The notes beneath the pieces were generated by a model. The model was given only the letters and a program-made list of their open reading frames with translations, made no database searches and was not told where the DNA came from. DNA of 64,000 nucleotides from Zygnema cylindricum (taxonomy: Eukaryota; Streptophyta; Zygnematophyceae; Zygnematales; Zygnemataceae). The stretch's first letter is position 1, and each line of letters begins with the position of its first letter. The translations under genes and the position numbers were made by a program. The stretch spans positions 64,001-128,000 of the forward strand of contig JBBHKE010003436.1 in the NCBI GenBank assembly GCA_037447655.1, in the 5' to 3' direction. Below, piece by piece: positions 1-11,211 of the stretch.

Positions 1-2215
1 TGTGAGATATCTGGTTTCCTTCCAACCCATCTCTCATAAGGTGTCACTCCCTTTACAGCTGAGGTAAGGACTTTATTTTTAATGTAGTTGGCACAGTTCA
101 TTGCTTCTGCCCAAAATCTCTTTCATATTTTCTTGTCTGCTAACATACTGCGCACACTATCTCCTAGTGTTCGATTCAACCTCTCAGCTACCCCATTTTG
201 TTCCGGATTATATGGTACAGTATTCTGGTGCTACACTCCCTCATCTCTCAGATATTCCTCAAACTCGTTAGAGGTATATTCCCCCGCATTATCACTCCTT
301 ATCCTCTTAATGGGGGTTTCATGCAACTTCTCACTCCAAGCTTTATATTCTTTGAAGTAAGTTGATGCTTCAGACTTTGTTTTCAGAAAGTACACTCTAG
401 AGTATCTAGACCAGTCACCAGTTATTGTCATCATAAACCTCTTTCCTCCAATCGAAGGTACTTTTGCAGGTCCCCAAATATCTGTGTGGACCAAATCTAA
501 CACTTTCTCACCTCTATATGTGGCGACTTTGGGAAAGGGAAGTCTGTGAGCCTTACCTTAAGCACAACCACTACAATCATCCATCATTTCATTATCCCCA
601 AACTAAATGCCATCCACTACCCCAAGCTTTTTTATTTCCCTCAACCTATCAAAATGCACATGCCCCAACCGCTTATGCCAAATCATCACATTAGGAACAC
701 CAACATAGTAAGCATTCTTCTTTTCATTACTCAGGTTAAGCCTAAACATTCTTTGGCTACCCTTATCTGCTGTGAAGTAAACTTCATTCCCATACTTAGC
801 TGTAAAGACACCCTTTGTGGTGAAGGTATCAAACTCTTTGTCATCTAACACAGACGTAGAGACAAGATTTTTACTCAGCTGTGGGATGTAAAGTACATCT
901 GAGAATGTAAGTATAGAAGTCTTACCCTCCACTAAGACTTTCAGATCTACTGATCCCACTAGATCTGTAGTAACCACTCTCCTATCCCCATACTCTATCT
1001 TTACAGTAGGAATCTTTCTTAGCTTAGTGAAGAGTTCTTTATCACGACACATATGCATGGATACACCTGAGTCGATGATCCATCCTTCTTGTGGAGCTTC
1101 CCGAATTGCTCCAAGACACACTTTTGCCTCCGAGGGATCTCCTTCTCCTCCAGACTCTCGTCAAGAAGAAGCTCCCCATCATTCTCACAAGATTCATCCT
1201 CGGTTTCTCCTGACACTTTTGTAACCACAAGTGCCTTTTTCTTCCCTCCAAAAGAGCCCCCTCCACGGTTCTCTTGGAGCCTTGGCTCTGATAGCTTGAC
1301 ACAATCTGCAATAAAGTGTCCCGGCTTTTTGCAATAATGACAAAGACCCTTTGGGGGCCTCTGTCCCCCAAAATGATCTCTCTCCCCTCTATAAGGTTTC
1401 TTCGGGTCCTTCCCCCATCGGTCCCCTCCTGCTGCTAGAGCTTGAATGCTCTTTCCTCCTCTCCTAATCTCCATTGTGTTTTCCTGCACAAGTATCATCC
1501 TGACTACTGTGTTCCATTTCCATGAACTATCAGGCATTCCCTGTACTCGGTAAACTATGTTTTCGAACACATCTGGTAATTTCATGATAAGGGTGTTAAC
1601 TTTCATTTTCATTGTACCTGTCCACCTGGCACTTTCCATTTCCATATACAAACAAGAAAGATCATTCCAGTAATCTAACATCTTTCCTCCTTTGTAAGTG
1701 TAACTCAATAGCTTTTGCTCAGCCAACTGGAGCTCCTGAATAGTTCTAGCTCTATAAATCTCCACTAAACTCTCCCACAACTCCTCGGCCTTGTAAATGT
1801 GAAGATGAGGAGTGGCCAAACCTTGAGTGAGGTGCCTCAGAAAAAAGTTCTTGGCAGCCATGTTTACATCCTCCCACATTTGAGTATTGTTCTCCATGGT
1901 CTTCACGGTCGCCGCTCCCGATATTGTGGCAATAGGAGTGAGGGGTGTCTCCTTCCCTTTTTCCTTTTCGGACACACTGCTGTCCCCATCATCTGCCTCC
2001 TCCGCTGAGGCAGCCGTTGTTGCAGAAAACCTTACTCCCCCAAATCCTGGTGGAGTTCCCGAAGATGGACGTTTCACTTGTCCATTGACGATACCCCAGT
2101 ATCGTTTTTCACACAAAGCTCCCATCATCATGGCTTCCCAATAGATGAACCCAGATCCATTGAAGGTGGGCACCCTAGAGGGTGGGCCCATAACCTGCAA
2201 TTCTGTGTCCTCCAT
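1..2215 (-). pseudogene. copia gag-protease-integrase polyprotein, frameshifted, 3' part outside window
   Basis: The reading frame starts at the ATG at 2215, inside the LTR, and crosses the LTR end and primer site (MEDTELQVMG). Gag is open for 398 codons to 1019 and ends in a zinc knuckle, CHYCKKPGHFIADC (CX2CX4HX4C). Around 1120-1150 the protease continues in a different frame: WIIDSGVSMHMC carries the catalytic Asp-Ser-Gly. It is followed by the GAG-pre-integrase motif LWHKRLGHVHFDRL near 640 and the integrase core (503-231) with HTDIWGP and RSDNAGEY, which supply two catalytic Asp residues. Most copia elements make one continuous polyprotein, so the gag/protease frame change is probably a mutation, although a programmed shift cannot be excluded from sequence alone. 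Further stops interrupt integrase below 603. Confidence 0.85.
2181..2195 (-). other. primer binding site, half-tRNA initiator-Met type
   Basis: On the minus strand it reads GGTTATGGGCCCACC, immediately after the LTR end. This is complementary to the 5' half of the anticodon arm of plant tRNA-iMet (GGUGGGCCCAUAACC as I recall it) over 15 bases. Drosophila copia is known to use such an internal iMet fragment as primer. The site also encodes Val-Met-Gly-Pro in gag. Confidence 0.75.
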
Positions 2216-3235
2216 TGGACTACAGAATACAAGAAGCCTCTAGATAATATTTAACTAACCCACTTTAAGCCACGACCACTTCTGCCCAGGAAGGCAAACT
2301 GAGAATTTGACTACACCCCTGTGCAGCCTAGACTCCCTTGAGTCCGTAGCAAAAAGAATCACTGAAATCGGCCAACCAGCCGATAAGTTATGAGGCAGTA
2401 AAAATGCCAATTTGTACAAACTCTCAAAGGGAGAGGTGACTAACTACCAAAATTTTCTAAGTCCTGATTCTCTCTAATAACTCCTATCTACTGAAGAACG
2501 AACCAATCAGATTACTGTATCGTACACAAAAGTACTATTGCTGATGTACCTTTTGTATGGCCTATGTACGACAAGGCTATTAAGTGGACGCGTGTCCGCT
2601 TTTCACTCGTCCGTACGTTCCTCGGAATTCCTATGACCGAATGTCATCTCTCTACGTGTCTCCAGGTCATGCCACGTCACAAAACGCCAAAGTGACCACT
2701 CCGGGATTTCGGCGATGATATGCGCCGTTGGATTTTATGCGAAACGCAATCTTAGCCGTAATAAATACTTGCGCGACATTTGTTCCGATGTCGTAATAAA
2801 ATGCGTGGTATCCGTTTTGAATTAGTGTCGTACGACGTACTTTATAAAACTGAATCTATGTACGCCGTATACAGTTCTAGTTAAATGAATTTTATCCACT
2901 CGAACTAAATATATATCTATCACATACCATAACATTTAGCATTGGTCCTAGTCTATTAGGATAAAGCTGACTGCTACCTGGTCAACTTGACGAACCGCAG
3001 GTACCGGGATCAAATCTTTGGTCCGTCAAGTATATTTTTAGTAACCTACTAAAAATAGCTGTCTGTTGAACTAAGGCAGCCATGGATCAACCTCTCTCTC
3101 TTACCTTCAGTGACTACAACAAGTATGGGAGCTAGAGAGCGGAGGTGGAGGCAGGCTGTCCGTCCTTTTTCCTTTTCCTTTTATAAAAACATAGTTAAAC
3201 CTAGAAAATACTCTAGAAATCTATAAATTTCAACA
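2196..3235 (-). repeat. 5' LTR of the left copia element (1,040 bp)
   Basis: In minus-strand sense it starts TGTTGAAATT at 3235 and ends GAATTGCA at 2196, directly before the primer site. The gag ATG (2215) lies 20 bases inside the LTR end. Positions about 3081-3135 carry a segment (GGCAGCCATGG, then TGACTACAACAAGTATGGG) that recurs at a similar distance from the start of two other LTR-like pieces, at 3573-3640 and 50971-51015. No partner LTR is in the window, so the left boundary is inferred from the primer site and the right one from the TGTTG start. Confidence 0.65.
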
Positions 3236-3744
3236 AGAGATAGGACTTAGAAAAAATTGGTAGATAGGACCCTCTCTCTCAGAGAGCTTCTGTACAAAAG
3301 GTCAACTTTGACCCTCCATAACTTACTCAGGGGAGCAAATCCAGAGATTCTTTTTGCTATCGACTCAGAGGAGTCTTGCCTTCATAGGGGTGAAGGCAGT
3401 CAACGTTTTTTTTTTCCAGGGTGGCAGTTATTCTTGCCGAAACACAAAGGGGTCAGGGCTATCCTAGAGGCTTCGTGTGAGCTCCCTACTCTGAGGATCT
3501 ATGGAGGTCTTAGAGTTGCACGTTCGTCAACTCTTTTTGGTAAGTTTACCAAAGGGGTTGTGTTCTGACTCTAGTGAAAGCACAGGCAGCCATAGCTCTA
3601 GCTTCCTCTCCGACCATTAGTGACTACTCCAAGTATGGGGGCTAGAGAGAAAAGTTAGAAGCAGGTTACCTTTGCTTTTTCTTCCTCATTTTAGTTCAAT
3701 TAAGAAACATAGAAAATACATAAGAAAAACTTTTAATTTCAACA
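3236..3744 (-). repeat. partial or degenerate LTR-like sequence
   Basis: The right end (3573-3744) matches the right end of the LTR at 2196-3235: the shared GGCAGCCAT/TGACTAC block, then a T-rich tract ending TTTCAACA. A purine tract follows at 3745-3757. In minus-strand sense this looks like a polypurine tract followed by an LTR starting TGTTGAAATT. The left boundary is unclear; 3236-3570 shows no match that I can see and no credible gene. Confidence 0.45.
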
Positions 3745-3757
3745 CTCCCCTTATTTT
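3745..3757 (-). other. putative polypurine tract
   Basis: On the minus strand it reads AAAATAAGGGGAG and directly abuts TGTTG. The clear elements in this window end internally in AAAGCTTTAGGGGAG or AAAGCTTAAGGGGAG followed by the LTR, so this is the expected place for a plus-strand primer. Confidence 0.5.
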
Positions 3758-5129
3758 CTAGTCACTTTTATGTTTAAGTCCACACTTCTCTCTGCAAAAA
3801 CTTAATTTAGGAGAAGGCATTCTTGGACAGGTTTGATTTTTATCAGCTCTGGAGTTGTCCGTGGGTGTTGTTCTCGAATTTGCTCCTACTGGCTTTGAAC
3901 ACACTGTTAACACTTGGTAAGGTTTCCCATTTCTTTTTGTGTCTATGTTCTACCCTTGTTGACGCTCCTAACACATTGAGCTGGAGAGTTTTGTGAGGTC
4001 CTCCTGATGTAATTGACAAGCACTGATTTTTGAATCTGGTCCGTGCTTTCCTTTCTGACTAGGTCTCAATTGTTTTCTGACCTTTCCCCTCTTTCTCTCT
4101 AATTTGCAGAACTTGCCTTTATCATTGCGGTAGGAGTTCCTCTTGGAGGTGGAACTTCCTCAAGTTCGCCTTTGGGAGTGGAATTGGCTTTCGGCCAATC
4201 CTTCATTTATTTCCCTCTCGGCTAGAGGCATGGTAAGTCTTTTCCCATTGTCTCCTCTTCAGCTAATAGCATCGTTGCATCAGCTGACTAAACATCTAAA
4301 CAATCTCCAATTTTAAGTTTGTCACTTTCATTTTTTTCAATGACTGTCATTTGCACATTTAGTCTCAAAAAGTTTCTTTGCATAACTACATTTTTTGAGC
4401 CACTGTTTCTTTTTGTTGTACATTCGACTCCCTTGATATGTGTCCTTTGATTTTCAACCCTTTGGTAGTAAAATGAGCGCCTTTGTTGGAGGTGCTGAGC
4501 TGAGGGGTTTTCTTATGCCGTCACTCGTCAAGCTTCTTCTAGGAATCTCTTTCACGATGTGAGCTCCTCTTGGTGAGTCCTCTTCTGTACCTGTGTGACT
4601 CCAACTGTTGCTGGACGCAATTTGATCTATGATTTTCGATGCTGCATTTTTTATGTCGCTTTTTCTATCTTCGTTTAGTCTCGGCACTAACCCACTTCTA
4701 GATTTTTATGATTTCTCTTCTTGTACCTTTCTCCTCTTTTGGCCTCCTCTTAATTTCCCTTTCATTAAATTTGATGGATATGACCTTCTTGAATTCTATC
4801 TTGCAAGTTGACATTTTTGTCTTTCTTTGCCTTGGTGCATATGAACGTTAAATGAGCTCATATGCCCGCTTGTAGCCCAATGGCTACCTCTAACATCATC
4901 ACTATTCATGTACCTCTAATTAGTCTCGACTCTTTAAACTTGGTGAGTCCTTTGACCTCTATTTATGAGAGTTTTGACGTTTTTTTTGTCTGTTATTAAA
5001 TCTTGTCTACCTCTCTTCAATTTCTCTCTAAAAACTTGCTTTGCAACTTGCTCACAGTTTGACTTTTGACTTTGACTTTCTGTTCAAAAATTGTGATTTG
5101 TAATAGAATACCTGACTTGCTACTTGCCA
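3758..5129 (-). other. unidentified interior of an LTR-flanked unit, first part
   Basis: No gag, protease, integrase, reverse transcriptase or RNase H motif is visible in any frame. Because the element at 5135-10498 is a clean insertion with a 5-bp target duplication, this stretch was once continuous with 10504-11211. Minus-strand open stretches exist (for example 4687-4454, rich in Ser, Lys and Asp), but they are short and I recognise none of them. With a polypurine tract and LTR-like sequence on its left, it could be the interior of a non-autonomous element or captured host sequence. Confidence 0.4.
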
Positions 5130-5134
5130 TGTCC

Positions 5135-5759
5135 TCTTGAAGGTCATGGGCATTTTGACTTGGCTGTGATCCAATCCCACTAGGAGTCACACTTGCACCA
5201 GCGCGAACAGAGCCATTAGTAGACATGACAGCAGAAGAAAACCCAAAGAGAGATACCTAGTAGACTAGATCTATATTGTAAGATATGTAACTTCAAATGA
5301 GAGAGGTCTTTCAACCAGACAAACATATACCACAGCCAAATCAAGGACAATAGAACATAATACACCTTAAAGTGCACTTAGTGCTCTCATTTCCTTAACT
5401 CTGTGTAGAATGTACATTCTTTATTGAATTGATCAATCTTAATTGTACTAAATACTCAAAAGATCCAGAAAACATCTAAAACGTAAGTACAAGGATCACC
5501 TAAATATCTACTGACAAAAATCTAAGTACTTTGACCAAAATTGTCTAGTAACAATATGTAGACCCTAAAAATCCGGGAAATATGTTTCACGTCTACATTC
5601 AGTAGCGGCCGTACACACTAATTTACTTAAAGATAACTACTAGAGTAGATACTAAAAAATCCACACTAAATATAACTAATATTGAATAGTTGGTGGTCCA
5701 AAAATATTCAAAGTCCTAGACTTAAATTGCTTAGACTTACAAAAGCTTACTTTTCAATA
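5135..5759 (-). repeat. 3' LTR of the 5135-10498 element (625 bp)
   Basis: It matches 9874-10498 along its whole length with scattered substitutions and the same length. In minus sense it begins TATTGAAAAG, right after the polypurine tract, and ends in CAAGA at 5135 where the partner has CAACA. It carries its own copy of the gag start (ATG at 5226), followed by about 30 LTR-encoded codons that run into flanking DNA. Confidence 0.9.
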
Positions 5760-5774
5760 CTCCCCTTAAGCTTT
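5760..5774 (-). other. polypurine tract
   Basis: Minus strand AAAGCTTAAGGGGAG, directly upstream of the 3' LTR. The same tract, with T for A at position 8, precedes the 3' LTRs of the plus-strand elements. Confidence 0.8.
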
Positions 5775-5781
5775 AGAAGAC

Positions 5782-8700
5782 TTACTCATTTAGACCACAT
5801 GCTTTTCTGCTGTACTCCAACTTAGGAGATGGAAAGGCTTTTGTCAACATGTCCGCAACCAGTTTCTCATCAGGCAAATAGCAAAGTTTCATCACTCTTA
5901 CAAATACTTTTTCTCGTACCAAATGTAGCCGAATGTCCATATGTTTACTCTTAAAATGGTGACTTGGATTTGTAGCCACAAGAATGGCTGCTTGATTGTT
6001 GCACCACATTATTTGTGTTTTGTGTTGTGTAAACCCCAATTCTTGAAGGAATGCCTTAATCCAAAGTAGCTCTTTTAAGAATGCGTTGGCAGCCATGTAT
6101 TCAACTTCCATAGTCGATTGTGCCGTGACTTTTTGAATTTTACTACTCCAACTACAAGATCAACTTCCAATCTGAATGACATACCCAGTTGTAGACTTCC
6201 TACTAGGCACATCACCATAGCTAGCATCACACCAAGTATTAATGCTAACCTTTTCCCCTCCCAAAGTATGCCAAAGATTTTTGGTCCCAACAAGATATCT
6301 TAAGACCCTTTCTCCTTCCTCCGAATCTCTCCTTCGTGGATTTTGTAGACTTCTGCTCAACACACCAACAGCTGCAGCTATATCGGGCCTAGTGCAATTC
6401 ATGAAGTAAATCAGACTTCCTACTACTTCCCTGGAGGGTACTTCGGACATAAATTTTTGCTCTTCTGCACTGAGTTCCTCATTTATTATGACTCTAAACT
6501 CATGCTCCGTTCCTTCAAGTTTTTGCTTATACTCCATAGGAGTTGCACAACCTTTGGCATCATCGAAGCCAAATTTTCCCAACATGTTTCCTATCGCTTC
6601 TTTTTGAGTTAGGCTACTGATTTTGTTTTCTCTATCTCTTTCAACTCGTATTCCAAGGATATATTATACCTCACCCAAATCCTTCATTTCAAATTGATAA
6701 TTAAGAGCGTATTTTACTCTAGCAATTTGATATTTATTCCTACTAATTAGCAACAAATCATCAACATACACAGCAATGAATATCACCTCATCAGGATTAT
6801 CACCACACATCACATATACTGAAAGATCTGACTAATTCTAGTAAATCCTAATGCTGTCAAGTACTCATCTAAATTTCGGTTCCATTGCCTAAGGGCCTGT
6901 TTTAGGCGATACAAAGATTTTAAAAGTCTGCACACAAGATTTTCTTTTCCTGCTTCCTCATAACCCTCAGGCTGCTTTATATAAATGACCTCATCTAAAT
7001 CACCATGCAAAAAGGCAGTTTTGACATTCATTTGGTGGATGTCAAAATCATTTATGGTAGCTAATGTAAGTAAGTTGCGGACAGATGGAAACCTTACAAC
7101 TGGTGAAAAAGTTTCTTCATAATCTATCCCCTCCTTTTTATTATATCCTTTAGCAACTAAGCGAGCCTTATATGTCTATGGTATTATCTGGGTTCAATTT
7201 TAAATTAAACACCCATTTACTTCCAATAGCCTTTCTTTCTGGGGGATGTTTCACCAGATCCTATGTTTAAGCCTCCATGATGGACTTCATTTCTTCATTG
7301 ACCGTTTCCACCATGTGTTCCCTTTCATTAGTCAAAAAAGCTTTCGTCAACGTTAAAGGCTCTTCTGTGTGTGCTGAGTGAGCAAAAGCTGCATTTTCTC
7401 CCCTTAGTTGCGCACTTCGCCTAACTCCGCCTGGAAATTCTGTCGCTAGTATAGATGGTTGGGTCCTCCTCCTTGATACATGTGAATCTTCTTGTGATTC
7501 AGTTTTGGTTTGAGGTAAAGGAGAGTCTACAACTCTTTCTCGCATAACACTTATTGTTTCTTGTGGAGAAGATGATTGCAAGTCACTTTGAGCTAATGTA
7601 GATGCATTTTCTATATTTTTCTTGAAAAACATAGGATTTTCCTCTAAAAAGATATAATCAACACTTTGACCTTTCTTTTCATTGCTACGCTGACTAAATA
7701 CATCTGCTCATTTTCCCTCATCCTTCACTATGATGTTTCTGGCTACCACAACTCTATTTCTCTTAATGTCATATACTTTATAACCCTTGGCATGATCATC
7801 ATACCCTAGAAATATCCGTGGTATGCCTTTTGGCTCTAATTTCCATTTTGATGGATCATTATCTAGCAAAAATATATTACTTCCAAAAACTTTGAAGTGA
7901 CTTACATCTGGTTTGTGCCTTGTCCACATTTCGTAGGGAGTTTTATCTTTTACTGCCCTTGTTTCTAGCCTATTTCTCACAGAAGCTGCACAATGCATAG
8001 CCTCTACCCAAAATTTGATATCTATGTCCTTATCAGCCATCATTGTCCAAACACACTTTGATATGGTCCTATTCATCCTCTCTGAAACACCGTTTTGTTC
8101 CAGAGAATAAGGAACAGTTAGCTGACGTGAGATTCCATGCAATTTTAGGAATTATGCAAACTCATTAGAAATGTACTCCCCTCCATTATCAGATATGAAT
8201 CCCGCTATCTTTCTCTCATGCAGATTCACAACCCAAGCCTTATACTCCTTAAATTTTGCAAAGACTTCATCTTTACTTTTCAAAAAATAAACTATAGTAA
8301 ATCTACTATAGTCATCAGTAAAGGTAAGCATAAACTTAGGACCTCCCACAGATGGATACTTAGATGGCCCCCATTTATCTGAATAAGTTAGTTTTAGCAC
8401 CCTGTTATTTCTATGATCAGTTTGGGAAGGGAAAGGCAACTTATGAATTTTTCCCATTGCACAACCATCACATACATTTGATGCTGGTTTTTGACTAATT
8501 TTTACACCTTCCACCATTTTTTGATTTACCACCCGTCTTATCTATCATAATCACATGTCCTAAACGTTTATGCCATAAATCACAATCAGTGATTCCACTT
8601 GAGTACATAAATTCATTGTCATTATCATTTGCAAGACTCAACCGATACAAATTGTTTCCTCCAACAAATCCGTTTGCAGCTATTTTCCCTTCTTACTCAC

Positions 8701-9965
8701 TGTTTTCTTTCCATTCTCATATATAGTTTTAAAACCTTTCTTTTCTACCACTAACGTAGAGAAAAAGTTTCTTTTCAAAGCTAGGACACGCAACACATCT
8801 TCAAAGACCCTTTTCACATGTTTTTCATTTACATTCAACATAAGTGACACCTCCTCTTTGCTTTGGACTCAAAATGTATCATCACTAAAAAAAAAATTGA
8901 TGGGTGAAATTGATTGAATACTCTCAAACAGATGGCAATTGCCGCACATGTGTGCAGATGCACGAGAGTCCATTATCCATTCATCTTCCTCCACGCCTTC
9001 CGTTGCTTGTGCTATTGCAAAGTATTTCTTTTCGCTGTTGGTGGGAAAGCTGCTCACGTCCTCCTCTTTAAGTTCGTTGAAGAGAGCAGTTGGTTAACCA
9101 CTTTATTGAGAAGGAACTTGACTTTCATCCCATTCAGAGCAAAAATTTCCTGTGGCTTTCGCTATCTTATATGTATTCCACATTTTGAACACATGTCCTT
9201 TTTCATCACAGTAATAACATGTTAAAGGTGGCCTTCTATGACCACTACCTCTGCCACTGCCATTTTTAAAGTCTCAAAATTGTTTAGCTAGTGCGTGCAA
9301 AGACTTACTACTACCTCTTTGTGAAATCTGGTTAGATTCTTCGCTTAAAATAAACTGAATTACTAACGCTATATTCCACTGACGTTGTGGAAGAGCTTTT
9401 AGCCTATCCATGGCTCCTTTATATTTTTATCGGGCAAAGTTCTCATCAACAACATAGCCTTATGAGGTGGTGGAAAGTCCTTTCTTGCACTAGTACTCTG
9501 AAGGAACAATCTTTTCATAGCATGACAATGATCTGACATACTACCTCCTGAAAACTTCAATTCAAAAATCTGAGTGGCTATTTTAGTTAGGACAGTAACA
9601 TCTAGCTGAACATACATAACACGTACACTAAACCAAACTTCAGAGGCTTTCTTCATCTCAAGATATGACATTACCAAGTCTTTTGTCATTGACTATTTCA
9701 AGACGTTGAGGCAGTGGAGATTCTTCTTTCTCCAATCCGGCGCAGTCTCATCAGTAGTTCCCTCCACAATGGGTGACAAGTCCCTCTCCTCGAAATATGA
9801 GATCAACATATCTTCCCACTATAAGTAGTCACTTCCATCATAAATAGGCAATTTGGGCCGTGGACCCATAACCTGTTGAAGGTTATGGGCATTCTGACTT
9901 GGCTGTGATCCACTCTCACTATGAGTCACACTTGCACCAATAGGAACAGAGCCATTAGTAGACAT
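5782..9965 (-). pseudogene. copia gag-pol polyprotein, multiply disrupted
   Basis: It starts at the ATG at 9965 inside the 5' LTR and ends at the RNase H stop at 5782. Gag is open at 9689-9399. The zinc knuckle near 9180-9230 reads CYYCDEKGHVFKMW, with the last Cys replaced by Trp. The protease motif is DSRA where DSGA or DTGA is expected (9057-8869), so the catalytic Gly is lost. Integrase covers 8532-7708, with CDGCAMGKIHKLPFP, ISDNGGEY and the Glu in NGVSERMNRT. Reverse transcriptase has [12 protein letters not shown] (7031) and a YVDD active site near 6755. RNase H ends at 5782 with MEVEYMAANAFLKELLW and HHFKSKHMDIRLH. Stops and frame changes separate most of these blocks, so it cannot make a working polyprotein. 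Confidence 0.9.
9859..9873 (-). other. primer binding site, half-tRNA initiator-Met type
   Basis: Minus strand GGTTATGGGTCCACG directly after the LTR terminus CAACA. It differs from the 15-base iMet match at 2181-2195 at two positions. It encodes Val-Met-Gly in gag. Confidence 0.7.
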
Positions 9966-10498
9966 GATAGCAGAAGAAAACCCTAAGAGAAATACCTAAT
10001 AGACTAGATCTATATTGTAAGATATGTAACTTCAAATGAGAGAGGTCTTTCAACCAAACAAACATATACCACAGCCAAATCAAAGATAATATAACATAAT
10101 ACACCTTAAAGTGCACTAAGTGCTCTCATTTCTTTAACTCTGTGTAGAATGCATATTCTGTATTGAACTGATCAATCCTAATTGAACTAAATAATCAAAA
10201 GATCTAGAAAACATCTAAAACGTAGGTATAGGGTTCACCTAAATATCTATTGACAAAAATCTAAGTACTTGGACCAAAATTGTCTAGTAACAATATGTAG
10301 ACCCTAATAATCCGGGAGATATGTTTCACATCTACATTCAGTAGCGCCCGTACACACTAATTTACTTAAATATTACTACTAGAGTAGATACCAAAAAATC
10401 CATACTAAATATAACTAATATTGAATAGTTGGTGGTCCAAAAATATTCAAAGTCCTAGACTCAAATTCCTAAGACTTACAAAAGCTTACTTTTCAATA
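9874..10498 (-). repeat. 5' LTR of the 5135-10498 element (625 bp)
   Basis: In minus sense it starts TATTGAAAAG at 10498 and ends TTCAACA at 9874. The gag ATG is at 9965, so 92 bases of gag (about 31 codons, Ser/Gly/Gln-rich) lie within the LTR. The right edge is fixed by the TGTCC target duplication. Confidence 0.92.
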
Positions 10499-10503
10499 TG
10501 TCC

Positions 10504-11211
10504 AGCCTTCCACTAAGAGTCATTCTAATGTTTTTTGTTTTACTAACTCTTGATCTGGTTTTGTTGCTTAGTTTCTCTATGACTGACCGGTTTCTCCATT
10601 CACACACCCTAAATTCTTTTTGGAAATCTGCTGACGATGGCGGTGAAGAGGTAGGCGGCTAGATCTCGTTCTCTTATACATAGGGCGGTTTGATCTTTGT
10701 CACTTAATGATGAAGTCTCCTTCGTAAGTGTTCCCCTCCATCTACGCCTCTCTCCACCCACTCTTTCTTTGCTTGACATTGTGAAGTGACACTCCTTGTG
10801 TGTCCACGCATTCTTTCTGATTCTCGAAATTGGGCCAGATTTTATGTGTGGACTGACGCTTTGATTTTGTGCCCTCTGTCTGCAATTTTCGCATATCCGT
10901 CCTTTCGTCTCCTTTAGAGTTGTTGCCATTTGTCAGCAGTTTTCGCATATCCGTCCTTTCGTCTCCTTTGGAGTTGTTGCCCTCTACAGTGTTGTTGTTG
11001 TGGCTGTGCTTTGGATCTGCGACTGGCTCTCTGATCTCTGCATTCTTGTTGTGGTAAGCCATGATGCTTGACTCTGCAGCAAACCCATCCAGCCTATCCT
11101 CACTTTCCTCACTAGGTGTGAGTTTGACTATTCTAATTTAGTTGCTGTAGTTAAATCTACAGTCTTCCGATTTGGTCTAATCTCTATGTTGTGTGGGCGA
11201 GTTGCATCTAT
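10504..11211. other. unidentified interior of an LTR-flanked unit, second part
   Basis: This is the continuation of 3758-5129 after the nested element. It contains a minus-strand open frame (11062-10742, listed separately) and otherwise no recognised domain. At 11212 it is cut by the tandem copia array, and I see no matching LTR for the left unit before that point. Confidence 0.4.
10742..11062 (-). CDS. hypothetical protein with an internal 18-residue duplication
   Basis: A 106-codon open frame whose central part repeats GNNSKGDERTDMRKL twice in a row (54-bp DNA duplication within about 10872-10985, differing at a few bases). It is charged and hydrophilic, with no signal peptide, membrane segment or known motif that I recognise. 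A second, overlapping minus-strand frame is also open over part of it (10929-10609), so one of the two, or both, may be chance. It could be an exon or a fragment of gag-like or captured host coding sequence. Function unknown. Confidence 0.25.
   Translation of the reverse strand: MAYHNKNAEIREPVADPKHSHNNNTVEGNNSKGDERTDMRKLLTNGNNSKGDERTDMRKLQTEGTKSKRQSTHKIWPNFENQKECVDTQGVSLHNVKQRKSGWREA

Larger units (their letters stand above)
1..3235 (-). mobile_element. Ty1/copia LTR retrotransposon, truncated at the left window edge
   Basis: A minus-strand copia-type element. It contains a 5' LTR (2196-3235), a half-tRNA primer binding site (2181-2195), gag with a CCHC zinc knuckle, protease, GAG-pre-integrase and the first part of integrase. 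The order gag, protease, integrase fits Ty1/copia. Reverse transcriptase, RNase H and the 3' LTR lie beyond the window, so the target duplication cannot be tested. Of the minus-strand elements here this one keeps the longest open gag. Confidence 0.9.
5130..10503 (-). mobile_element. complete Ty1/copia element with 5-bp target duplication TGTCC
   Basis: The element itself is 5135-10498 (5,364 bp) on the minus strand, bounded by two 625-bp LTRs. TGTCC occurs at 5130-5134 and again at 10499-10503, an exact 5-bp target duplication of the size made by copia integrases. The internal order is LTR, primer site, gag, protease, integrase, reverse transcriptase, RNase H, polypurine tract, LTR. The coding region is decayed. 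This insertion proves where the LTR ends lie in this group, and therefore that the gag ATG is inside the LTR. Confidence 0.92.

Noticed and set aside
2181-2195. A tRNA gene fragment
   Set aside because: Only the anticodon arm matches and no acceptor or T arm follows. Its place right at the LTR end identifies a primer binding site.
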